Source: Alphaproteobacteria bacterium AO1-B (lineage in GTDB: Bacteria; Pseudomonadota; Alphaproteobacteria; Rhizobiales; Stappiaceae). Taken from it: DNA of 64,000 nt. The notes beneath the pieces are model-generated. The model saw only the letters and a list, made by a program, of their open reading frames with translations, was not told the origin of the DNA and did not search any database. Position 1 is the first letter of the stretch; the number at the start of each line of letters is the position of its first letter. The stretch is taken from positions 1 to 64,000 of the forward strand of contig MLAX01000004.1 in assembly GCA_001890945.1 (NCBI GenBank), read 5' to 3'. A program made the translations under genes and the position numbers. Positions 55,355 to 64,000 of the stretch are shown here, in pieces.

Positions 55355-58300
55355 TTACTCCGCCGCGACCATGCCGAGGCGTTGCTCTTCCATTTCGCGC
55401 AATGCACGGCGGTACTCGACCGGCATGACCTTCACGAATTTCGGCCGGTAAGTGGCCCAATCGTCGAGGATCGCTGCTGCCTTGGTCGAGCCTGTCAGTT
55501 CTTTGTGCTTGGTCAGCATCTGCCGCAGACGCTCATCATCATGACGGGTCATGTCGCACGAAAGATCCACACGGCCTTTGTGCTCAATGTCACCGCCATG
55601 GTGATGCAGCTTTTCAAGCAGGTCATCTTCTTCGGTGACTGGCTCAAGTTCCACCATTGCCAGGTTACAACGGGATCCGAAGGTTCCATCCTCATCGAGA
55701 ACGTAGGCGATGCCGCCGGACATGCCAGCTGCGAAATTCCGTCCTGTCTGACCAATCACGACGACGACACCACCGGTCATGTATTCACAACCGTGATCTC
55801 CGACGCCTTCAACAACGGCAACCGCACCAGAGTTGCGGACTGCGAACCGCTCTCCTGCAACGCCGCGGAAATAACATTCGCCCTCGGTTGCACCATAAAG
55901 CACGGTGTTGCCGACAATGATCGAGTCTTCGGCAACAATCCGGGTGTTTTCCGGCGGGCGGACAATGATCTTGCCGCCGGACAGACCTTTGCCGACATAA
56001 TCGTTGGCATCGCCTTCCAGGTCCATTGTAACGCCTTTGGCGACGAATGCGCCAAACGCCTGACCCGCTGTGCCCTTGAGTTTGACCGTCAGTGTGTCCG
56101 GTTTCTTCAGGCCTTTGTTGCCGTAGCGCTTGGCAATCTCGCCAGACAGCATGGCGCCAACCGACCGGTCCACCGAACAGATGGTTTCCTCGATTGTCGA
56201 CGGTTCCTTGGTGTCTAGCGTGTGTTGCGCAGCTGCAATCAAGCGGCGGTCAAGAATGTCGACGATTGGGTGCTCTTGACGCTCCGTCCAACGGGTTTCT
56301 TCCGGTTTTGCGTCTGGCTGGAAGAAGATCCGGGAGAAATCAAGGCCGTTGGCTTTCCAATGATCGAGCGCGGCTTCCTTGTCGAGGAAGTCGGAGCGAC
56401 CAATGAGGTCATCAAGTTTTTCAACGCCGAGAGATGCCATGAGCTCACGGACTTCTTCGGCAACGAAGAAGAAGTAATTGATGACGTGCTCCGGAGTGCC
56501 CTTGAAGCGCTTGCGCAGAACCGGATCCTGTGTCGCAATCCCAACCGGGCAGGTGTTCAAATGGCATTTGCGCATCATCAGGCAGCCGGCCGCGATCAGA
56601 GGTGCGGTCGAGAACCCGAACTCATCCGCGCCCAGAAGAGCGCCGATGATCACGTCACGGCCCGTGCGAAGTCCACCGTCAACCTGCAAGGCAACACGTG
56701 AGCGCAAGCCGTTCAGAACGAGGGTCTGCTGGGTCTCTGCAAGGCCAATCTCCCACGGAGAGCCGGCATGCTTGAGCGAAGTAAGCGGTGATGCGCCGGT
56801 GCCGCCGTCAAAGCCTGAAATCGTGATGTGGTCCGCCCGTGCCTTGGCAACGCCTGCGGCGACAGTTCCAACACCGACTTCGGAGACAAGCTTCACCGAG
56901 ATGTCCGCGACCGGGTTCACGTTTTTCAGATCGTAGATCAGCTGTGCCAAGTCTTCGATCGAGTAGATGTCATGGTGCGGGGGAGGCGAGATAAGGCCAA
57001 CGCCCGGGGTCGAATGACGGACCTTTGCGATCACCGCATCCACCTTGTGGCCCGGCAGCTGACCGCCTTCGCCCGGCTTTGCACCCTGAGCAACTTTAAT
57101 CTGGATCATGTCGGAGTTGACCAGATATTCCGTGGTCACGCCGAAACGTCCCGAGGCGACCTGCTTGATGGCCGACCGTTGCGGGTTCATGGTGCCATCG
57201 GGGAGCGGATTGAAGCGTTCTGGCTCTTCGCCGCCTTCACCGGTGTTGGACTTGCCGCCAATCTTGTTCATGGCGACGGCAAGGCTGGAATGAGCTTCCT
57301 TAGAAATCGACCCGAAAGACATTGCCCCGGTGACGAACCGCTTGACGATGTTCTCAGCGGGCTCAATCTTGGAGATGTCGATTTTGGAGCGGCCGATTTC
57401 CTCTGCATTTTTAATGCGGAAATGGCCACGGATCGCGAAGCGTCCGCTTTCCTGATTCACTTCTTTTGCGAAGGTCCTGTACATGTCTGGAAGCTTGGAG
57501 CGGACAGCATGCTGCAGGTTGGCAATGGAATCTGGCGTCCACATGTGGTTTTCGCCGCGGATCCGGTAAGCGTATTCGCCGCCAACATCCAGCGACCGAC
57601 GCAGAATTGCAACATCGCCGAACGCCTCGGAATGGCGCTGAACGGTCTCCTGGGCAACTTCACTCAGGCCAATGCCTTCGATCATGGTCGCCGTGCCAAA
57701 GAAGTACTTCTCGACGAATTCAGAGGAGAGACCAACCGCGTCAAAGATCTGGGCGCCGCAATAGGACTGGTAGGTCGAAATGCCCATCTTGGACATGACC
57801 TTCAAGATGCCTTTGTCGATCGACTTGATGTAGCGCTCGACGACTTCGTATTGGTCGACTTCCTCCGGGAAGTCCATTTCCATGTGCATGGAAAGAAGGG
57901 TTTCGAAGGCAAGGTAAGGGTTGATGGCTTCGGCGCCAAAACCTGCCAGAACGCAGAAGTGATGCACTTCGCGCGCTTCGCCGGTTTCAACGACCAAGCC
58001 GACAGATGTGCGCAGGCCTTTGCGGATCAGGTGATGATGGACCGCAGCCGTTGCCAAGAGGGCCGGGATCGCAATCCGCGATCGGTTAATCATGCGATCC
58101 GACAGAATGATGATGTTGTATCCGTCAAGCACCGCTTTTTCGGCGCGCTCGCAGAGTTCGGCCAATGCGCCTTCCATTCCTTCAGCGCCTTTGTCGGCGT
58201 TGTAGGTGATGTCCAGAGTTTTTGCCGAGAACTGATTGTCGGCGATGTCGCCGATCACCCGGATTTTTTCCAGATCTTCGTTGGTCAGAATTGGCTGACG

Positions 58301-60088
58301 GACTTCCAGGCGTTTGGATGTCGACAGACCTTTCAGGTCAAACAAGTTCGGGCGCGGCCCGATGAACGAGACCAGGCTCATCACCAGTTCCTCACGGATC
58401 GGGTCGATCGGCGGGTTGGTGACCTGAGCGAAGTTCTGTTTGAAGTAGGTGTAAAGCAGCTTCGATTTGTCAGACAGCGCCGAGATTGGCGTGTCGGTGC
58501 CCATGGAACCAATAGCTTCCTGACCCACGGTTGCCATCGGGGTCATCAAAAGCTTGATGTCTTCCTGGGTGTAGCCAAAGGCCTGCTGACGGTCGAGCAG
58601 GCTTTCGCCTGCGACCGGGGCCATCTGGCGGACGCCCGGCAGATCTTCCAGAACGATCTGTGTCTTGTGCAGCCAGTCTTTATATGGGTTGGCCGTGGAC
58701 AACTGGCGCTTGATTTCATCGTCAGAAACGATCCGGCCTTCTTCCAGGTCGATAAGCAGCATCTTGCCCGGTTGCAGGCGCCATTTCTGAACGATCTTTT
58801 CTTCTTCAACCGGAAGAACGCCAACTTCGGAAGACATGATGACGAAATCGTCTTCGGTCACAATGTAGCGGGCCGGGCGCAGACCGTTCCGGTCAAGCGT
58901 CGCACCGATCTGGCGGCCATCGGTGAAGGCAACAGCAGCCGGGCCGTCCCACGGCTCCATCAATGCAGCGTGGTACTCGTAAAAGGCACGGCGATTGTCA
59001 TCCATCAGCGGGTTGCCGGCCCAAGCCTCCGGGATCAGCATCATTGCAGCATGGGCGAGCGAGTAACCGCCCATCACCAGGAATTCGAGCGCATTGTCGA
59101 AACAGGCTGTGTCTGATTGGCCTTCATAGGAAATCGGCCAGAGCTTCGAAATGTCGTCTCCCAACAGCGCGGATGAAACCGATGCCTGGCGGGCAGCCAT
59201 CCAATTGACGTTGCCGCGGAGCGTGTTGATTTCGCCGTTATGGGCGACCATCCGGTAGGGGTGGGAGAGGTCCCAGGACGGGAACGTATTGGTCGAGAAA
59301 CGCTGGTGAACCAGCGCGAGAGCAGAGGTGAACCGCTCATCCTTCAGGTCGATGTAGTAAGCGCCAAGCTGATAGGCGAGGAACATGCCCTTGTAGACAA
59401 TGGTCTGGCTCGACAGCGAGACGATGTAGAAGCCTTTCGTGACCGCATCTGTTTCCGCGCGAACGGTATTGGAGATCACTTTGCGCAGAACATAAAGCCG
59501 GCGCTCGAACGCATCCTGATCGTCGCCATTCGAGCGTTTGATGAAGACCTGACGCGATACCGGCTCAGTGGCTGCAATGTCTGGAGCTTTGGAAAGGGAC
59601 GCGTTGTCGACCGGCACATCGCGCCAGCCAATCAACTCTTGCCCTTCGGCTTTGATGACCCGCTCTACGATTTCTTCGCACTTGGCACGCAGGACATCGT
59701 CCTGTGGCAAGAATACAAAGCCTACGCCATAGCCGCCGAATTCCGGAAGCGGTGTGCCAGCGGCAGACATCTCAGCTTCGAAGAACCCGTGAGGGATTTG
59801 AACCAGCATGCCGGCGCCGTCACCCATGAGCGGATCTGCACCAACTGCGCCGCGGTGTGTGAGGTTCTCCAGAACCTGCAGTCCATCTGCAACGATCTTG
59901 TGGGATTTTGCGCCCTTCATGTGCGCAACAAAACCAACACCGCAGGCATCGTGTTCGCGCGACGGATTGTAGAGCCCTTCGTCGGCGGCCGTGCCCAGTC
60001 GATCGGCAAGTGTCGTGGCTGTCACGGTGCTTGTCTCCGTCTGGCCTGCTTGCATGGCTGTGCTGGTCGTCAGCTCTGTCTTCGTCAT
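55355..60088 (-). CDS. gltB: glutamate synthase [NADPH] large chain
   Basis: 1577 residues from the ATG at 60088, which has GAGGG five bases upstream; the frame runs open to 60154. The N-terminal 48 residues are a propeptide, and the catalytic Cys is in [13 protein letters not shown]. Domains: class II amidotransferase (about 49-430), central domain, FMN-binding synthase domain ([15 protein letters not shown]) with 3Fe-4S cysteines in [14 protein letters not shown], and the C-terminal GXGXG domain. It converts glutamine and 2-oxoglutarate to two glutamate. A large open frame on the opposite strand is only a shadow of its codon pattern. Confidence 0.97.
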   Translation of the reverse strand: MTKTELTTSTAMQAGQTETSTVTATTLADRLGTAADEGLYNPSREHDACGVGFVAHMKGAKSHKIVADGLQVLENLTHRGAVGADPLMGDGAGMLVQIPHGFFEAEMSAAGTPLPEFGGYGVGFVFLPQDDVLRAKCEEIVERVIKAEGQELIGWRDVPVDNASLSKAPDIAATEPVSRQVFIKRSNGDDQDAFERRLYVLRKVISNTVRAETDAVTKGFYIVSLSSQTIVYKGMFLAYQLGAYYIDLKDERFTSALALVHQRFSTNTFPSWDLSHPYRMVAHNGEINTLRGNVNWMAARQASVSSALLGDDISKLWPISYEGQSDTACFDNALEFLVMGGYSLAHAAMMLIPEAWAGNPLMDDNRRAFYEYHAALMEPWDGPAAVAFTDGRQIGATLDRNGLRPARYIVTEDDFVIMSSEVGVLPVEEEKIVQKWRLQPGKMLLIDLEEGRIVSDDEIKRQLSTANPYKDWLHKTQIVLEDLPGVRQMAPVAGESLLDRQQAFGYTQEDIKLLMTPMATVGQEAIGSMGTDTPISALSDKSKLLYTYFKQNFAQVTNPPIDPIREELVMSLVSFIGPRPNLFDLKGLSTSKRLEVRQPILTNEDLEKIRVIGDIADNQFSAKTLDITYNADKGAEGMEGALAELCERAEKAVLDGYNIIILSDRMINRSRIAIPALLATAAVHHHLIRKGLRTSVGLVVETGEAREVHHFCVLAGFGAEAINPYLAFETLLSMHMEMDFPEEVDQYEVVERYIKSIDKGILKVMSKMGISTYQSYCGAQIFDAVGLSSEFVEKYFFGTATMIEGIGLSEVAQETVQRHSEAFGDVAILRRSLDVGGEYAYRIRGENHMWTPDSIANLQHAVRSKLPDMYRTFAKEVNQESGRFAIRGHFRIKNAEEIGRSKIDISKIEPAENIVKRFVTGAMSFGSISKEAHSSLAVAMNKIGGKSNTGEGGEEPERFNPLPDGTMNPQRSAIKQVASGRFGVTTEYLVNSDMIQIKVAQGAKPGEGGQLPGHKVDAVIAKVRHSTPGVGLISPPPHHDIYSIEDLAQLIYDLKNVNPVADISVKLVSEVGVGTVAAGVAKARADHITISGFDGGTGASPLTSLKHAGSPWEIGLAETQQTLVLNGLRSRVALQVDGGLRTGRDVIIGALLGADEFGFSTAPLIAAGCLMMRKCHLNTCPVGIATQDPVLRKRFKGTPEHVINYFFFVAEEVRELMASLGVEKLDDLIGRSDFLDKEAALDHWKANGLDFSRIFFQPDAKPEETRWTERQEHPIVDILDRRLIAAAQHTLDTKEPSTIEETICSVDRSVGAMLSGEIAKRYGNKGLKKPDTLTVKLKGTAGQAFGAFVAKGVTMDLEGDANDYVGKGLSGGKIIVRPPENTRIVAEDSIIVGNTVLYGATEGECYFRGVAGERFAVRNSGAVAVVEGVGDHGCEYMTGGVVVVIGQTGRNFAAGMSGGIAYVLDEDGTFGSRCNLAMVELEPVTEEDDLLEKLHHHGGDIEHKGRVDLSCDMTRHDDERLRQMLTKHKELTGSTKAAAILDDWATYRPKFVKVMPVEYRRALREMEEQRLGMVAAE

Positions 60089-60382
60089 GTGCGCCCTCAC
60101 TGTTACCCCAGTGTTAGCCGTGGTTTGGAGCGTCGGGTTCCGTTCGGGTCGCATTCCATCAAGAGTGCGGCTCGGTGAACCCTGGCTTTTGCCCCGGCTC
60201 TGTCGATGTACTTACTGCAGCGGCTTGTTCTGGCAAACCGTCGCATTGCCGCAGCGCCAGTTAGCGCTGTTGAAACACAATTGCCTCATCTTGCTGGAGG
60301 CCCTCCCCGGACCGAGCAAGCGGCTGCTTGGATCTTACATTTATCACGACCGGCGGTCCGGTGGTGTTTCCCTTACCTCAAA

Positions 60383-60401
60383 AGGACAGTATGCCTGTCC
60401 T
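60383..60401. promoter_or_regulatory. inverted repeat in the gltB leader
   Basis: A perfect 7-bp inverted repeat AGGACAG with CTGTCCT, loop TATGC, lies between the promoter and start of gltB. On the gltB strand it is followed by TTTT, so it may be a weak attenuator hairpin or a dyad operator. No regulator can be named. Confidence 0.5.
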
Positions 60402-60463
60402 ATTCCAAGCGGGCGGAACATGACAGATTTCATTACAAGGAGCAAGTGTGTTTCTTTGTCGCT

Positions 60464-60493
60464 ATTATAATTGTTTCGTACGTAAAGTGCCAA
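60464..60493 (-). promoter_or_regulatory. candidate sigma-70 promoter for gltBD
   Basis: On the - strand TTGGCA (60493-60488) and TATAAT (60469-60464) are 18 bases apart. Transcription from here would begin near 60457 and give gltB a leader of about 370 bases. Confidence 0.6.
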
Positions 60494-60688
60494 TCGTCCG
60501 GAAACGTCGCGTTGAGTTGGGTTTGAGTAAGAATCTTTCGTTTAATAGTCTAAGGTAGGTGACAGCTCGCAGCAGTGTCACAGGCGTTTGATTTCCCATT
60601 GAACGCCAATCCGGCCATGTAACGGGTGTAGCAGCACTTATCCGGCATCGTGGTTGCTGCGATGATTTTTTGACCAGAGGAGTTTGAT

Positions 60689-60994
60689 ATGAAAAACAAG
60701 GCTATGTCTGCAGCAGTTGTTGCTGGCGCCGTTGCCACTGCAATTGCGGGTCTTTCGGCGACCACTTCGACACCGGCCCATGCTCAAGCCAAAGAGAAAT
60801 GCTATGGTGTTTCCCTGAAAGGCCAAAACGATTGTAAAGCCGGTCCGGGAACGACGTGTGCCGGTTCGTCAACCGTTGACTACCAAGGCAACGCTTGGAC
60901 GCTGGTTCCGAAAGGCACATGCGTGTCCATGGAACTGCCGGACGGCCGGAAGGGGTCCTTGACGGAATTGTCTCGCGACCTTCCGGAAGCGTAA
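60689..60994 (+). CDS. bufA1: DUF2282 precursor peptide (bufferin-type, BufA1)
   Basis: 101 residues. Residues 1-33 are a signal peptide ([20 protein letters not shown]). The short mature part has four Cys at 38, 49, 57 and 78, in [18 protein letters not shown] and GTCVSM. This spacing is that of DUF2282/BufA1 peptides, which are exported and whose central Cys residues are converted by the MNIO partner into copper-binding groups. AGAGGAG lies six bases before the ATG. The genes for the MNIO enzyme, DUF2063 protein and DoxX protein follow on the same strand. The modification is inferred from the family. Confidence 0.9.
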   Translation: MKNKAMSAAVVAGAVATAIAGLSATTSTPAHAQAKEKCYGVSLKGQNDCKAGPGTTCAGSSTVDYQGNAWTLVPKGTCVSMELPDGRKGSLTELSRDLPEA

Positions 60995-61095
60995 TTGGAA
61001 GAATTCGAATCGGCCATTAACGGGCGATCATACGAACTCAGGCTGGCGGTTTGCGCCGCCCGCCTCACACCGTAGTTCAAGGTCTGGAGCTTGCC

Positions 61096-61992
61096 ATGCG
61101 GTCCGACGAGCAACCCGTTTCTGCTTTTGGCACTCAGGCGGCCGTTCCGAACCGGCCCGGCGCTGGTTTGAAAGCGGAGCATGTCGACGACATTCTTCAA
61201 AGCCACCCGGACATCGGTTTTTTCGAAGTTCACGCTGAAAACTACATGGGCGCCGGAGGGCGGCCGCATCAACAGCTCACGGCAATTCGCGACATCTATC
61301 CGCTATCGCTTCACGGGGTTGGTCTGTCCATTGGCGGCGAAAGCCCGCTCAACAAAGATCACCTGGCTCGGCTCGCGGAGTTGAACAAACGCTATGAGCC
61401 CGGTCTGTTCTCTGAACACCTGGCCTGGTCTACACACGAGACGACCTACTACAATGACCTCTTGCCGGTTCCATACGACCAGGCAACTCTCATACGCGTG
61501 TGCGATCACATCGATGAAGTTCAAGATGTGATGGGGCGGCAGATGCTTTTGGAGAACCCGTCCACTTACATTGCCTATGCTCAGAGCACCTTCAGTGAGT
61601 TGGATTTCCTTAAGGAGATCACTCGCCGGACAGGGTGTGGTCTGCTGCTTGACGTCAACAACGTCTACGTGTCCTGTACTAACCAGGAACAATCGCCGGC
61701 CGTTTACCTGGCCGAATTTCCCATGCAATATGTCGGTGAGATACATCTTGGAGGCCATGCTCCGGATATGGACGAGGCGGGACGTCCGCTGTTGATTGAT
61801 GCGCATGACCGCGCCGTCGATGATGCTGTTTGGGCTCTCTACAAAGACGTGGTTGGAATGCACGGCGCCCTGCCGACATTGATTGAATGGGACAATGATG
61901 TTCCTGCATGGCCTGTTTTGCTTCGTGAAGCAGATGCTGCGCAGGAAATCCTGCGTCGTGCCGAAGACGCAGACCTGAAGGCGGTCAGCTGA
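61096..61992 (+). CDS. bufB: MNIO-family (DUF692) peptide-modifying enzyme BufB
   Basis: 298 residues from the ATG with GGAG six bases upstream (the frame is open to 61051). Multinuclear non-haem iron oxidase landmarks are all intact: [10 protein letters not shown] (His46, Glu48, Asn49), SLHGVG (His73), FSEHLAW (Glu107, His108), ENPSTY (Glu153), LLDVNN (Asp186, Asn188), EIHLGGH (Glu215, His217, His221), DAHDRA and EWDND. These residues form the two- or three-iron site that oxidises Cys in a precursor peptide. A DUF2063 gene follows one base after the stop. Confidence 0.93.
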   Translation: MRSDEQPVSAFGTQAAVPNRPGAGLKAEHVDDILQSHPDIGFFEVHAENYMGAGGRPHQQLTAIRDIYPLSLHGVGLSIGGESPLNKDHLARLAELNKRYEPGLFSEHLAWSTHETTYYNDLLPVPYDQATLIRVCDHIDEVQDVMGRQMLLENPSTYIAYAQSTFSELDFLKEITRRTGCGLLLDVNNVYVSCTNQEQSPAVYLAEFPMQYVGEIHLGGHAPDMDEAGRPLLIDAHDRAVDDAVWALYKDVVGMHGALPTLIEWDNDVPAWPVLLREADAAQEILRRAEDADLKAVS

Positions 61993-61993
61993 C

Positions 61994-62785
61994 ATGGCAC
62001 AAGTGTTTGCACTGCCAAGGCTCTCCGCAGCTGACTTTGGCGACGCTCTCATCAATCCGGAACTCGGGACACCCGAAGGCGCTGTCGGACCCGATGGGCT
62101 GCCGGACGTGAAACGCTTCAATGTTTATAGGAACAATGTCATCGTCAGCCTTTGCGAGGCGCTGGGCGAGACCTATCCGTCTATCAAAGCGCTCCTCGGT
62201 GACGAATATTTTGCGGCTTTGGCCCGTGCGTTTGTCGCAGAACATCAGCCGTCAAACCCTGTCCTGATCTGGTATGGAGAAGCGTTTCCAAATTTTCTTG
62301 CCGCATTCCCGCCGCTGAAGGCCTATCCTTATCTGGAAGATGTGGCGCGCCTAGAATGGGCTTGGCTTCAATCCTACCACGAAAAAGACTGTGAAGTTTT
62401 TGATCCGGCCGCGCTTGCGACGATCCCGCCCGCAGATCTTGAAGGCGTGAGATTTCAGCGTCACCCAGCGGCAACGATCGTGGCTTCAGAGTGGCCGATC
62501 TGGGATCTCGTGAAGGTCAATCGGTTCAAAGATGGAGAGCAATCGCAGATCGATCTCTCTGTTGCTCAGCCTGTGCTGATCGTCCGACCAGAATTCGATG
62601 TCGATGTCCGGGTTTTGGAACCAAGCCATGCCACGTTCGGGGGCGCAATTTTTTCTGGGGCAACGTTGGGGGAAGCGGCTGAAACGGCACTTGAAGTAGA
62701 CAGCGGTTTTACACTGGCTGATTGTTTGTCGAACTTTCTATCAAATGGGGCTCTTGCCGGTCTGCAGATTAAAGAACTCGCTTAA
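61994..62785 (+). CDS. bufC: DUF2063 partner protein BufC
   Basis: 263 residues. The N-terminal DUF2063 domain (about 8-100) includes RFNVYRNNVIVSLCEALGET and YPSIKALLGDEYF, resembling DNA-binding folds but found with MNIO enzymes. The C-terminal part (about 130-263) is a second domain of the family. In other systems such partners bind the precursor and deliver it to the enzyme; that role is inferred here. The ATG is one base after the bufB stop, so translation is coupled. Four cysteines are not specially spaced. Confidence 0.9.
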   Translation: MAQVFALPRLSAADFGDALINPELGTPEGAVGPDGLPDVKRFNVYRNNVIVSLCEALGETYPSIKALLGDEYFAALARAFVAEHQPSNPVLIWYGEAFPNFLAAFPPLKAYPYLEDVARLEWAWLQSYHEKDCEVFDPAALATIPPADLEGVRFQRHPAATIVASEWPIWDLVKVNRFKDGEQSQIDLSVAQPVLIVRPEFDVDVRVLEPSHATFGGAIFSGATLGEAAETALEVDSGFTLADCLSNFLSNGALAGLQIKELA

Positions 62786-62818
62786 GCGGGGATCCGGCTA
62801 GAAACAACAAAAGAGGCT

Positions 62819-63406
62819 ATGAAACGGATGGTTATTGGTTTTTTTGTAAGGCTTTACACGTTGGTGTTCGGCGCAATTGAGCGGCTGACTGAAGGCTGGT
62901 TTTTGGGTCTTGCCTCCCGGCTTATTTTTGCTGCTGTGCTGTTCCAGTTTTTCTGGAACTCGGCGCTCACAAAAATTGGCGGCAACATCATGAACATCTT
63001 CACGCCGACGGCTGGCGCATATGCCCAAATGCTGCCGGCCATGATGGAGCAGGTCAGCTATGATACCAGCCAGATTGCCTTTTTTCCTTATGGCCTGATT
63101 GTCCTCCTTGGAACGTGGGGCGAGTTCATCTTGCCGGTGCTTGTTGTTGTTGGCCTTTTCACCCGTGCGGCGAGCCTTGGCATGATCCTCTTCATTATCG
63201 TCATGACCTATGTCGACATCACGGGTCATGGGGCCGATGCCAAGACAATCGGGGCGCTCTTTGACGGAGATCCTTATGCGATTATTGCAGATGATCGGCT
63301 GCTGTGGATCTTCCTGCTTCTGGTGCCGACTTTGAAAGGGCCGGGTTTGATTTCGCTCGATGCGCTACTGGGTGTCCAGTACCGCAAGCGGGAAATGTAC
63401 TACTAG
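62819..63406 (+). CDS. DoxX-family membrane protein
   Basis: 195 residues with four predicted membrane segments (about 20-42, 75-100, 105-128, 150-175). DoxX family traits are ASRLIFAAVLFQFFWNSALTK, GEFILPVLVVVGLFTRAASLG and a hydrophilic C-terminal YRKREMYY. DoxX genes close several bufferin and gig operons; a role in redox or metal delivery at the membrane is assumed. Purine-rich sequence lies before the ATG. It is the last gene of the four. Confidence 0.88.
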   Translation: MKRMVIGFFVRLYTLVFGAIERLTEGWFLGLASRLIFAAVLFQFFWNSALTKIGGNIMNIFTPTAGAYAQMLPAMMEQVSYDTSQIAFFPYGLIVLLGTWGEFILPVLVVVGLFTRAASLGMILFIIVMTYVDITGHGADAKTIGALFDGDPYAIIADDRLLWIFLLLVPTLKGPGLISLDALLGVQYRKREMYY

Positions 63407-63451
63407 GAAATAGCGGTTGCCCGGTTGGGGCCGTGGTGATTTAACGGCCCC

Positions 63452-64000
63452 ATGAATTTTGCCAGTGACAATTGGGCGGGTGCAGCTCCGGCGGTGATGT
63501 CGGCGCTGACCCGCTATAATAATGGTCATGCGCCGGCTTACGGCAGTGACCCCCTCACCGAAAGCGTCTCCAACAAGTTCAATGAGCTGTTTGAACGGGA
63601 AGTGGCCGTTTTTTTTGTGGCAACAGGGACGGCTGCAAATTCGCTCGCCCTTGCAGCATACGGGAAACCGGGTGGCGCCATTTTCTGCCACCGCGACTCG
63701 CACATTCAGGTCGATGAGTGCAATTGTCCGGAGTTCATGACCAGCGGCGGCAAGCTGGTCAGTGTTTCTGGGCAAAATGGCAAATTTGACGCAAGCGACT
63801 TGATCGAGGCCATGTCCGCTTTTCCCGATGGCGTTGTGCATCATGGTCAGGTCGCAAGTGTCTCGATCAGCCAGGCGACCGAAAGCGGAACAGTCTACAC
63901 GCTGGAAGAGATTGCTGCGATCAAGAACGTCGCTGCTTCCCGGTCCGTCCCCTTGCACATGGACGGCGCTCGTTTTGCAAACGCGCTCGTAACGCTTGGA
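63452..64000 (+). CDS. low-specificity L-threonine aldolase-type lyase (partial, runs off the window)
   Basis: 183 residues are visible. Fold-type I PLP features include AYGSDPLTESVSNKFNELF, FVATGTAANSLALAA, the HRDSHIQVDECNCPEF segment, QATESGTVYTLEEI, and HMDGARFANALV with the cofactor-contacting Asp and Arg. The Schiff-base Lys lies beyond 64000. The family cleaves threonine or allo-threonine to glycine and acetaldehyde; some members are other beta-eliminating lyases. It follows the DoxX gene by 45 bases but is probably an unrelated unit. Confidence 0.9.
   Translation, partial: MNFASDNWAGAAPAVMSALTRYNNGHAPAYGSDPLTESVSNKFNELFEREVAVFFVATGTAANSLALAAYGKPGGAIFCHRDSHIQVDECNCPEFMTSGGKLVSVSGQNGKFDASDLIEAMSAFPDGVVHHGQVASVSISQATESGTVYTLEEIAAIKNVAASRSVPLHMDGARFANALVTLG

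Larger units (their letters stand above)
60089..60688. other. 600-base divergent region between gltB and the RiPP-type operon
   Basis: No coding gene is seen. It holds the gltB promoter and leader repeat listed separately. On the + side, GTAACG at 60619-60624, followed 18 bases later by CGGCAT, is a possible ECF sigma promoter of the precursor gene, whose ribosome site AGAGGAG is at 60676-60682. I judge that promoter as weakly supported. Confidence 0.6.

Noticed and set aside
56828..59116. Long open frame on the + strand opposite gltB (762 codons)
   Set aside because: It is a shadow of the gltB codon pattern; the translation has no domain and gltB is complete on the other strand.
61041..61064. 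Short G/C hairpin between bufA1 and bufB as a possible terminator
   Set aside because: The stem is only about 4 bp and is not followed by T residues.

Overview
This 64 kb window comes from an alphaproteobacterial chromosome. The gene content (TakP-type TRAP transporter, PomAB-type stator genes, an initiator tRNA with an A-U top pair in its anticodon stem, a Liv/acyl-CoA ligase cluster, long leucine dehydrogenase, DUF459 protein) and codon use suggest a marine heterotroph near Labrenzia/Roseibium/Stappia. That placement is inference; no 16S gene is present. I see no insertion sequence, prophage, CRISPR array or replication origin. Almost all genes look like intact core or niche genes.

Layout. 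1-2.3 kb: initiator tRNA, then a LysR regulator and a creatininase-family amidohydrolase in a somewhat AT-richer stretch. 2.3-8.2 kb: single genes (SprA-like metalloprotease-fold protein, a three-TM winged-helix protein, MarR, ChrA, a small membrane protein, Ogt, an EamA exporter). 8.3-16.5 kb: envelope and signalling genes (L,D-transpeptidase, OmpA-like lipoprotein, LacI, BCCT transporter with a UspA partner, PAS-GAF-GGDEF cyclase, aminotransferase). 16.7-25.1 kb: metal-linked and amino-acid genes (COG0523 GTPase plus WD40 protein, DUF2937, LysR, TetR, leucine dehydrogenase, a DUF1007-NicO fusion, a class I amidotransferase-type hydrolase). 25.2-35.2 kb: a LuxR-type two-component system divergent from a TakP-like TRAP operon, then a second two-component pair with a hybrid kinase. 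35.3-43.8 kb: a seven-gene operon in which a branched-chain-type ABC importer is flanked by an acyl-CoA synthetase and a PaaK-like protein, suggesting import and CoA activation of an organic acid. 43.9-53.7 kb: ferrochelatase, SPFH/NfeD pair, PomAB-like stator pair, arabinose-5-phosphate isomerase, outer-membrane barrel, lytic transglycosylase, and a DUF459 protein that has lost its SGNH catalytic residues. 53.8-60.1 kb: gltBD, glutamate synthase, with a long 5' leader. 60.7-63.4 kb: a four-gene RiPP-type operon: a small secreted Cys-rich precursor (DUF2282), an MNIO/DUF692 maturase, a DUF2063 partner and a DoxX membrane protein. The window ends inside a threonine-aldolase-type gene.

The strongest candidate for an unusual system is the 60.7-63.4 kb operon. 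It matches the recently recognised bufferin / gig family of copper- or gold-responsive modified peptides. Other points worth a look are the pseudoenzyme of the SGNH fold, the PaaK-like protein without a canonical adenylation P-loop, the oversized TRAP membrane subunits, the DUF1007-NicO fusion and the structured leader of gltB.
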